Origin: Melanopsichium pennsylvanicum
Taxonomy: Eukaryota > Basidiomycota > Ustilaginomycetes > Ustilaginales
Direction: 5' to 3'
Length of the DNA stretch: 64,000 bases
Assembly: GCA_900208305.1 (NCBI GenBank)
Contig: OAPG01000011.1
Location: 248,001 to 312,000, forward strand
Positions 27,901 to 36,298 of the stretch are shown here, in pieces. A program made the position numbers and the translations under genes. Each line of letters opens with the position of its first letter. The first letter of the stretch is position 1. The notes beneath the pieces were generated by a model. That model did no database searches. It was not told where the DNA came from and saw nothing but the letters and a program-made list of their open reading frames with translations.

Positions 27901-30634
27901 CAACGTCGGCAGCCCTTTTGCAAAGTCCTTCATCGCCTACTTTGAGGATGGCACGCTTCAGAGTCAGCATCCTGACGAAGTTGGACGGACAGCCGCAAAA
28001 ACGGCGTTGGATCTCAACGCGCAGTGTAGCTACTGGATCGCCGTCCGTGATCGCGTGCATAAGCAAATGGTGGTTTGGGACGACCAGGCTGGCACTAAGA
28101 TGCACTACCCCACTGGCGCATCAGGAGCACGGCAAGCAAAACAAGGCGAAGCAGAGAGGCGTAAGGGCTTGATCCTGCCACAAGTGGTCAGCATGGGCAC
28201 TGTGACGCGACGCGCGATCGAGAATACCTGGCTCACTGCCAGTAATGCAAAAAAGAATCGCGTCGGATCGGAGCTTAAAGCTATGGTCAAGGCTCCTCCT
28301 GGCTACAGCCTGGTCGGAGCGGATGTGGACTCGGAGGAGCTCTGGATTTGCAGTGTGATGGGTGATGCGCAGTTTGGTATTCACGGTGCAACTGCGGTCG
28401 GATGGATGACTTTGGAAGGAACCAAAGCTCTCGGTACCGATCTTCACTCGAAAACAGCGTCCATCTTGGGGACCAGCAGAAACCAGGCTAAAGTGTTCAA
28501 CTACTCGCGCATCTACGGTGCGGGGATCAAACACGCCACCCACCTTCTGCTCAAGGCGAACCCCAGTGTAAGCAACGAAGAAGCGACACAGAAAGCCAAG
28601 GAGCTCTATACGGCGACCAAAGGCCAGAACACCCACACGGACGAATTCTTTGGAGCCAAGTTTTGGTTTGGTGGCACGGAGAGCTATGTCTTCAACAAGC
28701 TCGAGAGCATCGCGTTGTCCGACAACCCCAAGACTCCTGCGCTTGATTGCGGTGTCACGAATGCTCTCACCAAGAAATATCTCGGCAAGGTCGACTTTGG
28801 CAACGGTCGAATGTCGGAAGAATATATGCCAAGCCGCATCAATTGGGTCGTTCAGAGTAGCGGTGTGGATTATCTACACCTACTCATCACCGCCATGGAG
28901 TGGCTCAACAAGAGATATGACATCGACGCTCGCTTCATGCTCTCCGTCCACGACGAGGTGCGATACTTGGTAAAGGATGAGGACAAATATAGGGCAGCAC
29001 TGGCGCTACAGATCGCCAACATCTGGACACGAGCCATGTTTGCGTTCAAGTTGCAGATGGATGACCTTCCACTTGGGTGTGCCTTCTTCGCTCAGGTGGA
29101 CATAGACAAAGTGCTGAGGAAGGAGGCGGACGACCCTTGCGTCACGCCTTCTCATCCGGAAGCCATCCCGGTCGGTGTTGCACTAGACATTGAGCAGATC
29201 CTCAAGGAAACGAAAGGGTCGCTATTCAAAGACGGAACTTCCAGCGCTGTTGAGAGCGAATCAAATCCGACTTCTCGTCAAGTTACTTTCCCGGAATACG
29301 TACCATCAACACAGGTACACCGGTCTCTCGGCGAGCGCGGTCTGTACTTCTTACAAGCTCAAGCGTCGAAAGAGATGGCAGAGATCAGAGCTCTGGAGAC
29401 GAGAGCAAAGATGACCGAACGCCCAGCCGATGCGCCTATTAGGCCGGTAAGAATGCCACGAACAAAGACTGCTACCGCCGGAAATCCTGTCCGAGGGTTT
29501 ACCTGTGCTTCAACCAAGTCGAGGAACGCTGCATCGAAGTCCAAGTCGTTTGACGAGGATGCATGGATACAAACTTGCGCTGAGGACGCGGAATCCTCCA
29601 AGACTGTGCGTCGACGTCGCGCTTCGGCCGGTCAAGGCTCGAGTATGAGCTCAAGGGTCGGATCGCGACCGACGTCTGCCAGCCGAAAGTCTCTAACGCA
29701 TGCAGTGCCAGTGAAAGCAGGCTTCTGTACCTCTGCACCGATCAGCCAGCAAGCGAAAATTGAAGCGACACCTGTCGATGTTTCATTGGCCTTCAACCCG
29801 CTTTCCTTGACCTCCTCTATGCCCAAGCCGCCCGCAAAGAAAGGCAAGCCGTTCTTTCGCCACGAGGCACACCGCAACTTGATCCTCTTTCAACTCTATC
29901 GACCGCTCCTGCGCCTCTGCCCGGTCTCATGTCCCTCTCTCAAAGCGGAAATTAAGCGCGTCATGCACAAGAAGAAGGCGCTCACATCCGAGCCCAAAGT
30001 ACGCGCGCTCATCTCTGAAGCATGCGAACTGCTCCACCATTTCCAGCTAGCAGCCTGTGGCAATGCAGAAGCTTCGTCGACCCTGGCAATGAGGGAGGAA
30101 GCTCTGGCAATCCGAGAACACAAGTTGTCCTGGAACAAGTACTGGGCTGCCAAAGTCGATGACCTCAAAGCTCCGAAACGCATCCCACACCACTCTGGAG
30201 CGCTGCTACCACCAACGATATTCAACGGCCCGCTGCCTCGCTACAAACCCGTGCAGCCAGTCGAGGTGAGTATGATGATCTATCGTCGCCGCATCGCTCG
30301 AATCAAGCGCGGAGTAAGACGGATGGAGCTGGGCGAGTTGCTCACAGCCCAACGACTCGAACACGACGCGATCAAGGAGGCTTACATTGGGGCTAGGGGA
30401 CGGGCTAAGTTGAGCGAAGAATGGGAAGGGTTCGAAGTGGAGCTCAAGGAGCAATTAAAGGAAATCCAAGACAGTTTTGCAAGGGATCAGAGGCGAAGTG
30501 AGATGGTGTTTGACAAAAAGACGCTGGTGTTGGCAAAAAGGGCTAGGTTGGCCAAGAAGAGGGTTCACCTGAGGAACAAGTATGCGCAGAGTATGGCTCG
30601 GTGGAGAGCTGCTGGCTCCTTGGAGACGCCTTGA
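24947..30634 (+). CDS. MIP1: Mitochondrial DNA polymerase gamma with long C-terminal LYR-containing extension
   Basis: 1895 residues in a single open frame. A presequence-like N-terminus (MLSAILRSGRGICASSRR) precedes a 3'-5' exonuclease: Exo I DVET (278-281), Exo II HNVSYDRAR, Exo III YCASDVVVTHEIF. Family A polymerase motifs follow: motif A GADVDSEEL (D1126), motif B RNQAKVFNYSRIYG (from 1178) and motif C VHDEVRY (H1335-D1336-E1337). All catalytic acids are present. The polymerase core ends near 1400, whereas yeast Mip1 is 1254 and Neurospora ~1300 residues in total. The remaining ~500 residues comprise a charged, Ser-rich linker, a presequence-like stretch (from M1567), a LYR motif (1650-1652, in ILFQLYRPLLRLCP), a helical domain, and a final very basic helix-rich region. 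The core replicates mtDNA; the role of the extension is unknown. Divergent from the TCAB1-like gene. Confidence 0.95.
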   Translation: MLSAILRSGRGICASSRRALKPKSVAAKWLPIPQIAAASHPAPQFLRLQHQQKRWHAATPIDFPSLQSKIPHHAPSTKAAKSPSKNVSPKCDPLEIPRNQVGVQLLPRRLHEQLFPSTMDPVPPIAPKALNICRDHLSQHGLKASDASTLPQTSFDLPPLQGKDLAQHFWNLGRQVAQPWLGFANRLAALKPTEPPEELEEATSKASVEEDFRFEASEWLKLDPALRTPGHLKPVTWTIEPGWTKYPILRSEDGSAAALGPGISVPYPDKEDDMLVFDVETMVQEGPFPVMATAAGANAWYSWLSPWLLQRGQGSERKDHLIPLGPSGKHDRARLIVGHNVSYDRARTLEEYTLDLGSTRWLDTMSLHVATRGISSPQRPAWMKHNKAKAEKRAKKLLEQAALKEETRRAIENALSGLEYDSDQLEGLKLEGLALDAVQTSSSTSPADTSADAAVSPPTLDMPFSDDESDRLASHVSLPSSSESKWLEETSKNSLADVARLHRIPMKVSKSARNVFVDGASREEILGDVQHLLSYCASDVVVTHEIFRRTWPDFAARCPHPATMAGVFGLGSTFLPVDDEWIDYQRRCDEQFNRINDQVQKCLIDLAEKLRDEGTKDVSWSLAAQIAEEKQLMLDPEQNEPVFPNPDRKRAWWEDDPWYSQLDWTPKKPKKAKIAGDGASVSATPRSDFSLPTWYRDGVLRNKTKDGFSQKSTIAQQLLKLRIDGKVVLRVAGRGWMLEDGTALIGSNLLAAAALKRYGSKMTSAAGPTGANVLSAVLTSDFSSIDDINGHLRQLADAARDLSQKEVEADPQLAQLDWSLRDIKLEELTALRGGTSAAQNSDFTSTPAAEAISEPAWWPKWYWDLYKSATGELQVTIRSAIAPILLKISWRGCPLYRSREHGWIFRHDPSEGPELVTRQAPLAFGMAADGMLQHLAAPVEGKAVKPKKGNTNGKAKSDSDTPPLIVKAFGTSTFYKVPHSEGEGANVGSPFAKSFIAYFEDGTLQSQHPDEVGRTAAKTALDLNAQCSYWIAVRDRVHKQMVVWDDQAGTKMHYPTGASGARQAKQGEAERRKGLILPQVVSMGTVTRRAIENTWLTASNAKKNRVGSELKAMVKAPPGYSLVGADVDSEELWICSVMGDAQFGIHGATAVGWMTLEGTKALGTDLHSKTASILGTSRNQAKVFNYSRIYGAGIKHATHLLLKANPSVSNEEATQKAKELYTATKGQNTHTDEFFGAKFWFGGTESYVFNKLESIALSDNPKTPALDCGVTNALTKKYLGKVDFGNGRMSEEYMPSRINWVVQSSGVDYLHLLITAMEWLNKRYDIDARFMLSVHDEVRYLVKDEDKYRAALALQIANIWTRAMFAFKLQMDDLPLGCAFFAQVDIDKVLRKEADDPCVTPSHPEAIPVGVALDIEQILKETKGSLFKDGTSSAVESESNPTSRQVTFPEYVPSTQVHRSLGERGLYFLQAQASKEMAEIRALETRAKMTERPADAPIRPVRMPRTKTATAGNPVRGFTCASTKSRNAASKSKSFDEDAWIQTCAEDAESSKTVRRRRASAGQGSSMSSRVGSRPTSASRKSLTHAVPVKAGFCTSAPISQQAKIEATPVDVSLAFNPLSLTSSMPKPPAKKGKPFFRHEAHRNLILFQLYRPLLRLCPVSCPSLKAEIKRVMHKKKALTSEPKVRALISEACELLHHFQLAACGNAEASSTLAMREEALAIREHKLSWNKYWAAKVDDLKAPKRIPHHSGALLPPTIFNGPLPRYKPVQPVEVSMMIYRRRIARIKRGVRRMELGELLTAQRLEHDAIKEAYIGARGRAKLSEEWEGFEVELKEQLKEIQDSFARDQRRSEMVFDKKTLVLAKRARLAKKRVHLRNKYAQSMARWRAAGSLETP

Positions 30635-32446
30635 AGGTCTAAAGTACATACAGATAAGGATTGAGCTCACAAAGCATGTAATTTTACAACTCATATACAT
30701 ATGAACTCACACACATTTGAAAAAAGAAACGACATCAAGACCAGTACGGTATCATCCCATATGGGGGAGACATGCAGATGAATGAGTTATTCACGGTGAA
30801 ATCAACACACAACCAGAGACGGATTTCTTTCCCCAAGATTTGGGTTTGTATGAGTCTAGCCGTCAAACCATCTATGCAGCTGGTCCGGTAGGTTCGTCTG
30901 AGATCTGATCAATCGTTTGGTATATTTTAAGCTTGAAGCTGAGGTTGGGGGTTAGCAGGAACGACGGAGCTTGGTACGCAAGCGAGCGATACTTATCTGT
31001 AAATTTACAGTAGGAGGGGAGAAGGCAGCCGCCGAGTTAACGGAGAATTTGGCAAGCCGCTTCTATTTTTAGTGTCATGGCGTGGCTCGCTAGATTTCGT
31101 GCCTGTGCAACTCTCTACAAACAGTACGTTAACTCATTGGGAGTAATACGTTGGTCAGACCGATTTGCTTGGTGGTGGGTGAAGCTTGCTACAACGCCAC
31201 AAATCCAACGCCGACGAAGGTCCTCAAAAAGACCGGAAGCACCAGGTATCGATGGAGTTCTCATGGAGTTGCAAGAAGCGTTGGTTGCAGAGTCTTCTGA
31301 CTGACTTGAAAGTGCATGCTGAAGCTGGAGCGGAACGAAGTTTAGACTCCAAAGCTAAAACTATAATTTCCTTAGTCATATTTAAACCGTTGATTACTGA
31401 TTCGAAATATAAAGTCTAATACAAATTCTGCAGCTGGAAGATCCTTTGACGTCACTCTGCCCTCTAACAGGGACGTCTGCTGTATGCCCGTCATTGCCAT
31501 TGCCCAAACAGAAATCAGGAAGCTGACTCCATGGGCCCTCTGTTGAGTGAACTTTTACTACAAGGGCGTTGTGTGACTCTGAGTTCGAGGTCGAAAACTT
31601 GCACTCTAATCATACAAAAACCAGCTTTGAGTCCTTTGAGTACAGTTGGCAGTCAATGATGTCAAGCTGTTCACGGCCGCACTCAGCTCAGAGCTCAGCC
31701 TAAGCCCAAGGCAATTGGGCTATGGGAAAAAAAGGTGGAGAAGCATTCCTCTTTTTCGCACGCTCTTCGGCTTCTGCCTAACTTGATGCAGCTTGCGTGC
31801 ATGCTTGCAGCGGGCCTTGTGTCTCGGAACTGTAGCTTCCCTCTCTCTCTCTCTCTCTCTCTCTGGGAGACATTGTCATCTGGCAGGGTCATGAACTCCA
31901 CCTGGCTCGATTAGCAGTTCAGCCTAGATCGGGCCAAGGACTAGAATCCACTTTCGCAAATGACTCTGACTGTCTATAAGTTTAGCGTTCTGCCTCGGAT
32001 GCTCTGCTGGGGCAGAAGACCTGAGCGACATTCGTATCACCTGTCAATTGTCATGCTACCGAAAATTCACTGTATGCTGCGAAAATTGTGACGCCCCTTC
32101 TCCTCTGTCTCTGAAATGTGGCCCGTCTCATTCACGATCTGGACTAAATAAACTGAACCATGCCCATGCCTGATGAACGCATTCGATAAGCTTCTTTCGA
32201 CCTGCCTGCCCGACCTCCCACGCCTTGAATGCCCAGCTTGCCTTAGCCTCTTCTCCAGATCATCTTGCTCGCCTTAGCCTGTGTTGGAGCTGCTGGTCAC
32301 TCTTTTCCTCATAAAGCCGACTTCTGAAGTGCTAGACCAGCATTTCCTTCCATCCTTTCTATAACCCTATTTGCTCCGCCTTTGCAGATATCATTATACC
32401 CCTCCTCTCTATCATTGATACCAATTTCTCCTTCAACTTCAACAAC
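30635..32446. other. Intergenic region, 1.8 kb, downstream of MIP1
   Basis: No coding sequence supported. A perfect 14-bp palindrome CTGTAAATTTACAG lies at 30997-31010 with TACAGTA overlapping it at 31006. A (CT)n tract covers about 31840-31864. The C/T-rich stretch before 32446 is the likely leader of the next gene. Short frames such as 31077-31304 have no motif. Confidence 0.55.
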
Positions 32447-33646
32447 ATGACTGATCTCGCTCGCAACGGTTCGGTGCTCGTCGCCGAAATCAAGGCAATT
32501 CACCCTCCCGCTCAGGGAGGTTCGAACGGAGATGCCGCAGTTCACATCAACGGTGTTATCCCCACTGATGACGCCACTTACACAAATGGCGTAGCTAACG
32601 GCTCTCAAATTCACCCCAAGGGTTCCGTTCTCGGAACTGCTTCCGATGGCGGTGTTGCTCCTGCTATTGACCCTTCTGTCACAACGCCTCCCACCCTCTC
32701 TCAGCTTTCCAATGGTCACGCTCACGAAGCTTCCGGCCTGAACGCTGGAACTGGCGCCATTGCCGTCCCTAACCACAGTACCGATCCTTCGCTTGCTACT
32801 GGTGTGCCTCAGACTGAGGCTGCTAATGTTCCCCACACTCACGACGCAGCCGCTGTCCCTGCTGCTGCCGCTGCCGGTGGTTCTGCTGCTGCTGGTGCTG
32901 CTCTTCCTGGTCTCATTCAGCCTCAGACTACTCCGATCCAGCCTATTCAGCCCAGCCAGGACGCCCGTGAGGTTCATTCGCAGGTCAACACTACCCTCCC
33001 TGCTGGTGATGCTGTTGCGCCTACCTCTGCCGAACCCGCCACTGCTCTTTCGGCTGGTACCGCTTCCGGCACCGCTCCTGGTTCTGTCATCTCTGCTCAA
33101 CAGCAGCAGCCTCAGCAGCTCAACGCAGCTGCGCCTGCCGCTGCTGGCGCTGTTGGCGCTGCCGGTGTAGCCGCTGCCGGTGCTCCCATCGTAGCTCACC
33201 CCGCGCCTACAACGATGGCTGCCAACGAAGCCCCCAAGTCGGCCCTGTCTGCCAAGGAGGCTAAGAAGGTGGAAAAGCTCATGAAGACTGAAGCCAAGAA
33301 CGAGCAAAAGTCGATCAAGCGCGCCATCAAGGATGCTGGCTCGTCGGAGAAGCTTTTCCGCAAGTCCCGTGATGCCGAGACGCAGGCGATGAAGAAGCAC
33401 CAGAAGGCGCAGAGCAATGAACAAGAGGCTGCCAAGGCGCTCTCCAAGGCCAAGGCTGAGCATGAGAAGTACGCTGCTGACCTGGCCAAGGCGGTGGAGG
33501 ACCTGGACATTAAGAAGCGACACACGCTGAGCACCAGGGAGGGCTATGAGAAGGCCAAGAAGCACATTGACGAGTTAAGGAACCAGAAGACGGTCAATGA
33601 CCAGGCTCGATCGAGGCAGGCGGCTCAGCTGCACGGTGCCGCCTAA
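32447..33646 (+). CDS. Ala-rich protein with C-terminal basic coiled coil
   Basis: 399 residues, no intron, ATG at 32447 after a CT-rich leader. Residues 1-~265 are Ala/Pro/Gly/Thr/Gln-rich with several HTHDA/NGH-type repeats of composition but no fold. Residues ~266-395 are highly charged and strongly helical (KSALSAKEAKKVEKLMK, then long Lys/Glu/Ala heptads ending near KKHIDELRNQK), predicted coiled coil without membrane segments. It resembles basidiomycete entries that I recall being called DNA-binding protein Ncp1, but I cannot confirm that and no DNA-binding motif is visible. Codons are strongly biased to C/T endings (GCT, GCC, AAG), which suggests high expression. Function not assigned. 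Confidence 0.75.
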   Translation: MTDLARNGSVLVAEIKAIHPPAQGGSNGDAAVHINGVIPTDDATYTNGVANGSQIHPKGSVLGTASDGGVAPAIDPSVTTPPTLSQLSNGHAHEASGLNAGTGAIAVPNHSTDPSLATGVPQTEAANVPHTHDAAAVPAAAAAGGSAAAGAALPGLIQPQTTPIQPIQPSQDAREVHSQVNTTLPAGDAVAPTSAEPATALSAGTASGTAPGSVISAQQQQPQQLNAAAPAAAGAVGAAGVAAAGAPIVAHPAPTTMAANEAPKSALSAKEAKKVEKLMKTEAKNEQKSIKRAIKDAGSSEKLFRKSRDAETQAMKKHQKAQSNEQEAAKALSKAKAEHEKYAADLAKAVEDLDIKKRHTLSTREGYEKAKKHIDELRNQKTVNDQARSRQAAQLHGAA

Positions 33647-34514
33647 AGGACACAAGGTGCACGAGGTGGTCGATTGAAGATCGCTCCCAAAGCCTTGTTT
33701 TTCGACTGTTTCGTAGCGATGGAGAATGAGCAAGGTTTTTAAATGAAGTAAGGGCATTTGGTGTTGTAAACCTCCTCCCTCTAATCAAGATACCCGAGGA
33801 TGCACGCTCTTTTGTCCTCCAACTGATACTCAGATATGATTATTTCGACGCGATGACTACTCCTGCTTCTGTCTGTGTGTAGGATGGCAATGCAAATCTC
33901 GTGCTTTGTACACGCTTGTTTTGGGGTTTGATTTTGAGAGGAGATCACTTTTATCCACCTTGTAGCGAGGTTTTAATTTGGTGGTTCAGGTTACGTATGG
34001 GGTGACTAAGTCTCATTGCTTGTGAGAAGCTTGGACGGGTTCCGCATCCTTACAAGATGGGGACACGATTCCCTGCTGTTTCCGCTTCTGATGAAGATGA
34101 TGATGGAGTGGAAAAAAAAGGGATGAATACTATCGTGCGAGAGAAGAAGGAAGGGCGGATGAAAGTGTGCAGTGGGATTACAAATCGGAAAGCTCGGGTC
34201 AAAAGCGCGATTTTAGAGAGTACGGTCAAAAGGCCGATCTTTTCCGTCTCACCCGCGCCCTTTCGGGTGTAGTTATGATTATTGCTGGATTCACCCCGCG
34301 CTCTCTTCTGAATTCACGATGTGTGTGAGTGTGTGTGTGAGGTGAGTACAGTTACTGTAAATTTACTGTGATGAGAGATTGGCTCGCGCGCTGAAAGCAT
34401 GTATTATTGTATGACTTTATGGATCGTTACTGATTCTCTATCAACAGTCACTTGTTTATTACCATCACATACAGTCATCATCCAGCATCACCATCTACTC
34501 TAATAATCATCACG
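33647..34514. promoter_or_regulatory. Intergenic region upstream of SDHC
   Basis: 868 bp between the 3' end of the coiled-coil gene and SDHC. At 34347-34368 is a tight cluster of ACAGTTACTGTAAATTTACTGT, related to the palindrome at 30997. A (GT)n stretch precedes it (34319-34340). No gene seen. Confidence 0.5.
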
Positions 34515-35569
34515 ATGCTTGCTACACGCCCCTTGCTCGCACTCAACTTGGCCCGCACAGCCCCTTTCTCGCGGGTCGGCCTTCGTGCCGCCTCGTCGTC
34601 TTTCGCCAGGATGCCCACCACCATGATCAACCCTTCGTTCACTCGTAACGCTGCCACTTCGACCCACGCTCAAACCACCAAGCTCAGCCAGCAACAAAAC
34701 TTGGAGTTGCTCAACCAGCAGCGTGCTCAACGTCCCTCCAGTCCCCATTTCACCATCTACCAACCTCAGATCACCTGGTACCTCTCCATCATCAACCGTA
34801 TCACCGGATCAGGTCTTTCGGTTCGTAAGTGTCAAAAAAAACTTCAGCCAGACTATGAAAACAAGGAGGAGCATACAACACAGAAATTGTTCCAACAGAC
34901 CGAAATGTTGGAATGCGGAGACAAGTGTTTACGAAAATGAAGACTCGTACTGTGCACAAGCACAATGCCAGCCTCTTCTTTGCTTTCACTTTGGGCGATT
35001 GCAAGTGATCGCATTCATGTCGAAGAAAAGTAGACCTCGGCAAATGCTCAAAAGGGCACATCACTCCTATTTATCTGTCTCTCTCTCTTTTGATCGACAA
35101 TTCTCTCTTCGTACAACCGGTCCATAACAAAACCCTCTTTTTATGCATCTCTTGTAACAAACGAGACCATAATTTGCTGACAACTTGACACTCACTCTCA
35201 CACTCTCTCTATCCCTGGCTTCATCTCTATCCCCTGCTTTTTTATTTTTGTCCTTTTCTTGTTTCTTTCTGGGGTCTCACAGTGATGTATGCCTACTTTA
35301 GCGCCTACGCTGGTTACCCACTCTTTGCCGGATCGGCTGAAGCGCTTTCTTCGGGTTCGTTGACTGACTTTGTTGCTACTTTGCCTGCATGGTTCAAGAC
35401 GGCCGTCAAGTTTCCTTTGGCTTTGGCATTCACTTTCCACTCGTTCAACGGTTTGCGCCATCTTGCTTGGGATTGGGGTTATGCACTCACCCTAAAGGGG
35501 GTTTACAGTACAGCTTACGTCGTCATGGGTGCTACTGCCATCTCCACTCTTGCTTTGCTCTTTGTCTAA
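34515..35569 (+). CDS. SDHC: Succinate dehydrogenase cytochrome b subunit (two exons)
   Basis: Exons 34515-34824 and 35283-35569 join to 198 residues. Residues 1-~50 are an Arg/Ser/Ala presequence. [17 protein letters not shown] (76-92) and [10 protein letters not shown] (94-103) match the SDHC signature RPxSPHxxIY...HRxTG; the splice supplies L104 and continues [26 protein letters not shown] (155-167) is the second signature; H156 is the likely axial haem b ligand and H163 is also conserved. Three hydrophobic segments (about 88-118, 140-160, 178-198) anchor it in the inner membrane. It forms the ubiquinone site of complex II with SDHB/SDHD. The start at 34515 has a good context (CACGATG); no ATG lies upstream in frame. 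Confidence 0.93.
34825..35282 (+). other. SDHC: Intron of SDHC
   Basis: GTAAGT at 34825 and CTCACAG ending at 35282, 458 bp, phase 1. A TTGCTGACA branch-point-like site is at about 35174-35182, followed by C/T-rich sequence. The splice restores the conserved SDHC reading frame exactly. It is long for this intron-poor genome. Confidence 0.9.
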
Positions 35570-36298
35570 ACAGACGATGACAAAGAGAGGGAAAGAGAGA
35601 GGGCTTTTGGTTTGCGTTTTTCGATACATGATTAGTTTCAATCGACAAGAGTGATTTCACTGAAAAGCAAAAATGAGTGGGAAAAAAAGAAAGTAAAGTG
35701 TTTGTGCTTTGATGTTTGTGGGATAAAAAGAAAATGTGTGTGTGGGGGGGGGGGGGGGGGGGAGGGGGTGGGGAGAAGGGGTACTGAGGATTGCGAAGTT
35801 TTTTGTAGCAGTGACGAAGGGGCGAATGGGAGGTATAAGAAGGATGAAGATAGAAGAGGATGAGGTAGGATTTTGGCGGTGGAAGTGTGTTTCTTACAAG
35901 CTTTTATTTAGCAACATTATCAGTAACAGCGTTGCGCTCAGTTGATGTACGAACGACGAAGAAAACAACAACCTTTTTTTTTTTTTTCAATACAACTTTT
36001 ATAAACAACATTCCCAAAAACCCAAATAAACAAACAAAGTGAGAAAGCTCGCAACACCACCTACAACCTGCCTGCATGGTTACAAACAAAAAAGAAAACA
36101 AACAAACCAATGTCCTACAACATCGCAGAAAAGCGGCACAACCATAGGATGATGATGATGATGTTGTTGTTAATTCTGGGATTTGTCAATATTGTCTAGC
36201 TTGAATGTGCCAAATCTAAAGAATGCGGTCTTACTTTTCTTTAAAGAGATCAAAAAGTGAAAGAAAGACTCCTGCATCTCAATCAACGTCTTTCACCC
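35570..36298. other. Intergenic region between convergent SDHC and M16 protease genes, with poly-G run
   Basis: 729 bp. A run of 19 G residues lies at 35744-35762 and continues as interrupted G tracts to about 35778. A T-run is at about 35972-35987. (GAT)n and (GTT)n stretches lie near 36148-36170. No gene seen. Confidence 0.7.

Noticed and set aside
31077..31304. 75-codon + frame downstream of MIP1
   Set aside because: Short, no motif, in a region without other coding signal.
32309..33565. Long minus-strand frame antisense to the Ala-rich coiled-coil gene
   Set aside because: Leu/Ser/Arg-rich mirror of GC-rich Ala codons; no motif.
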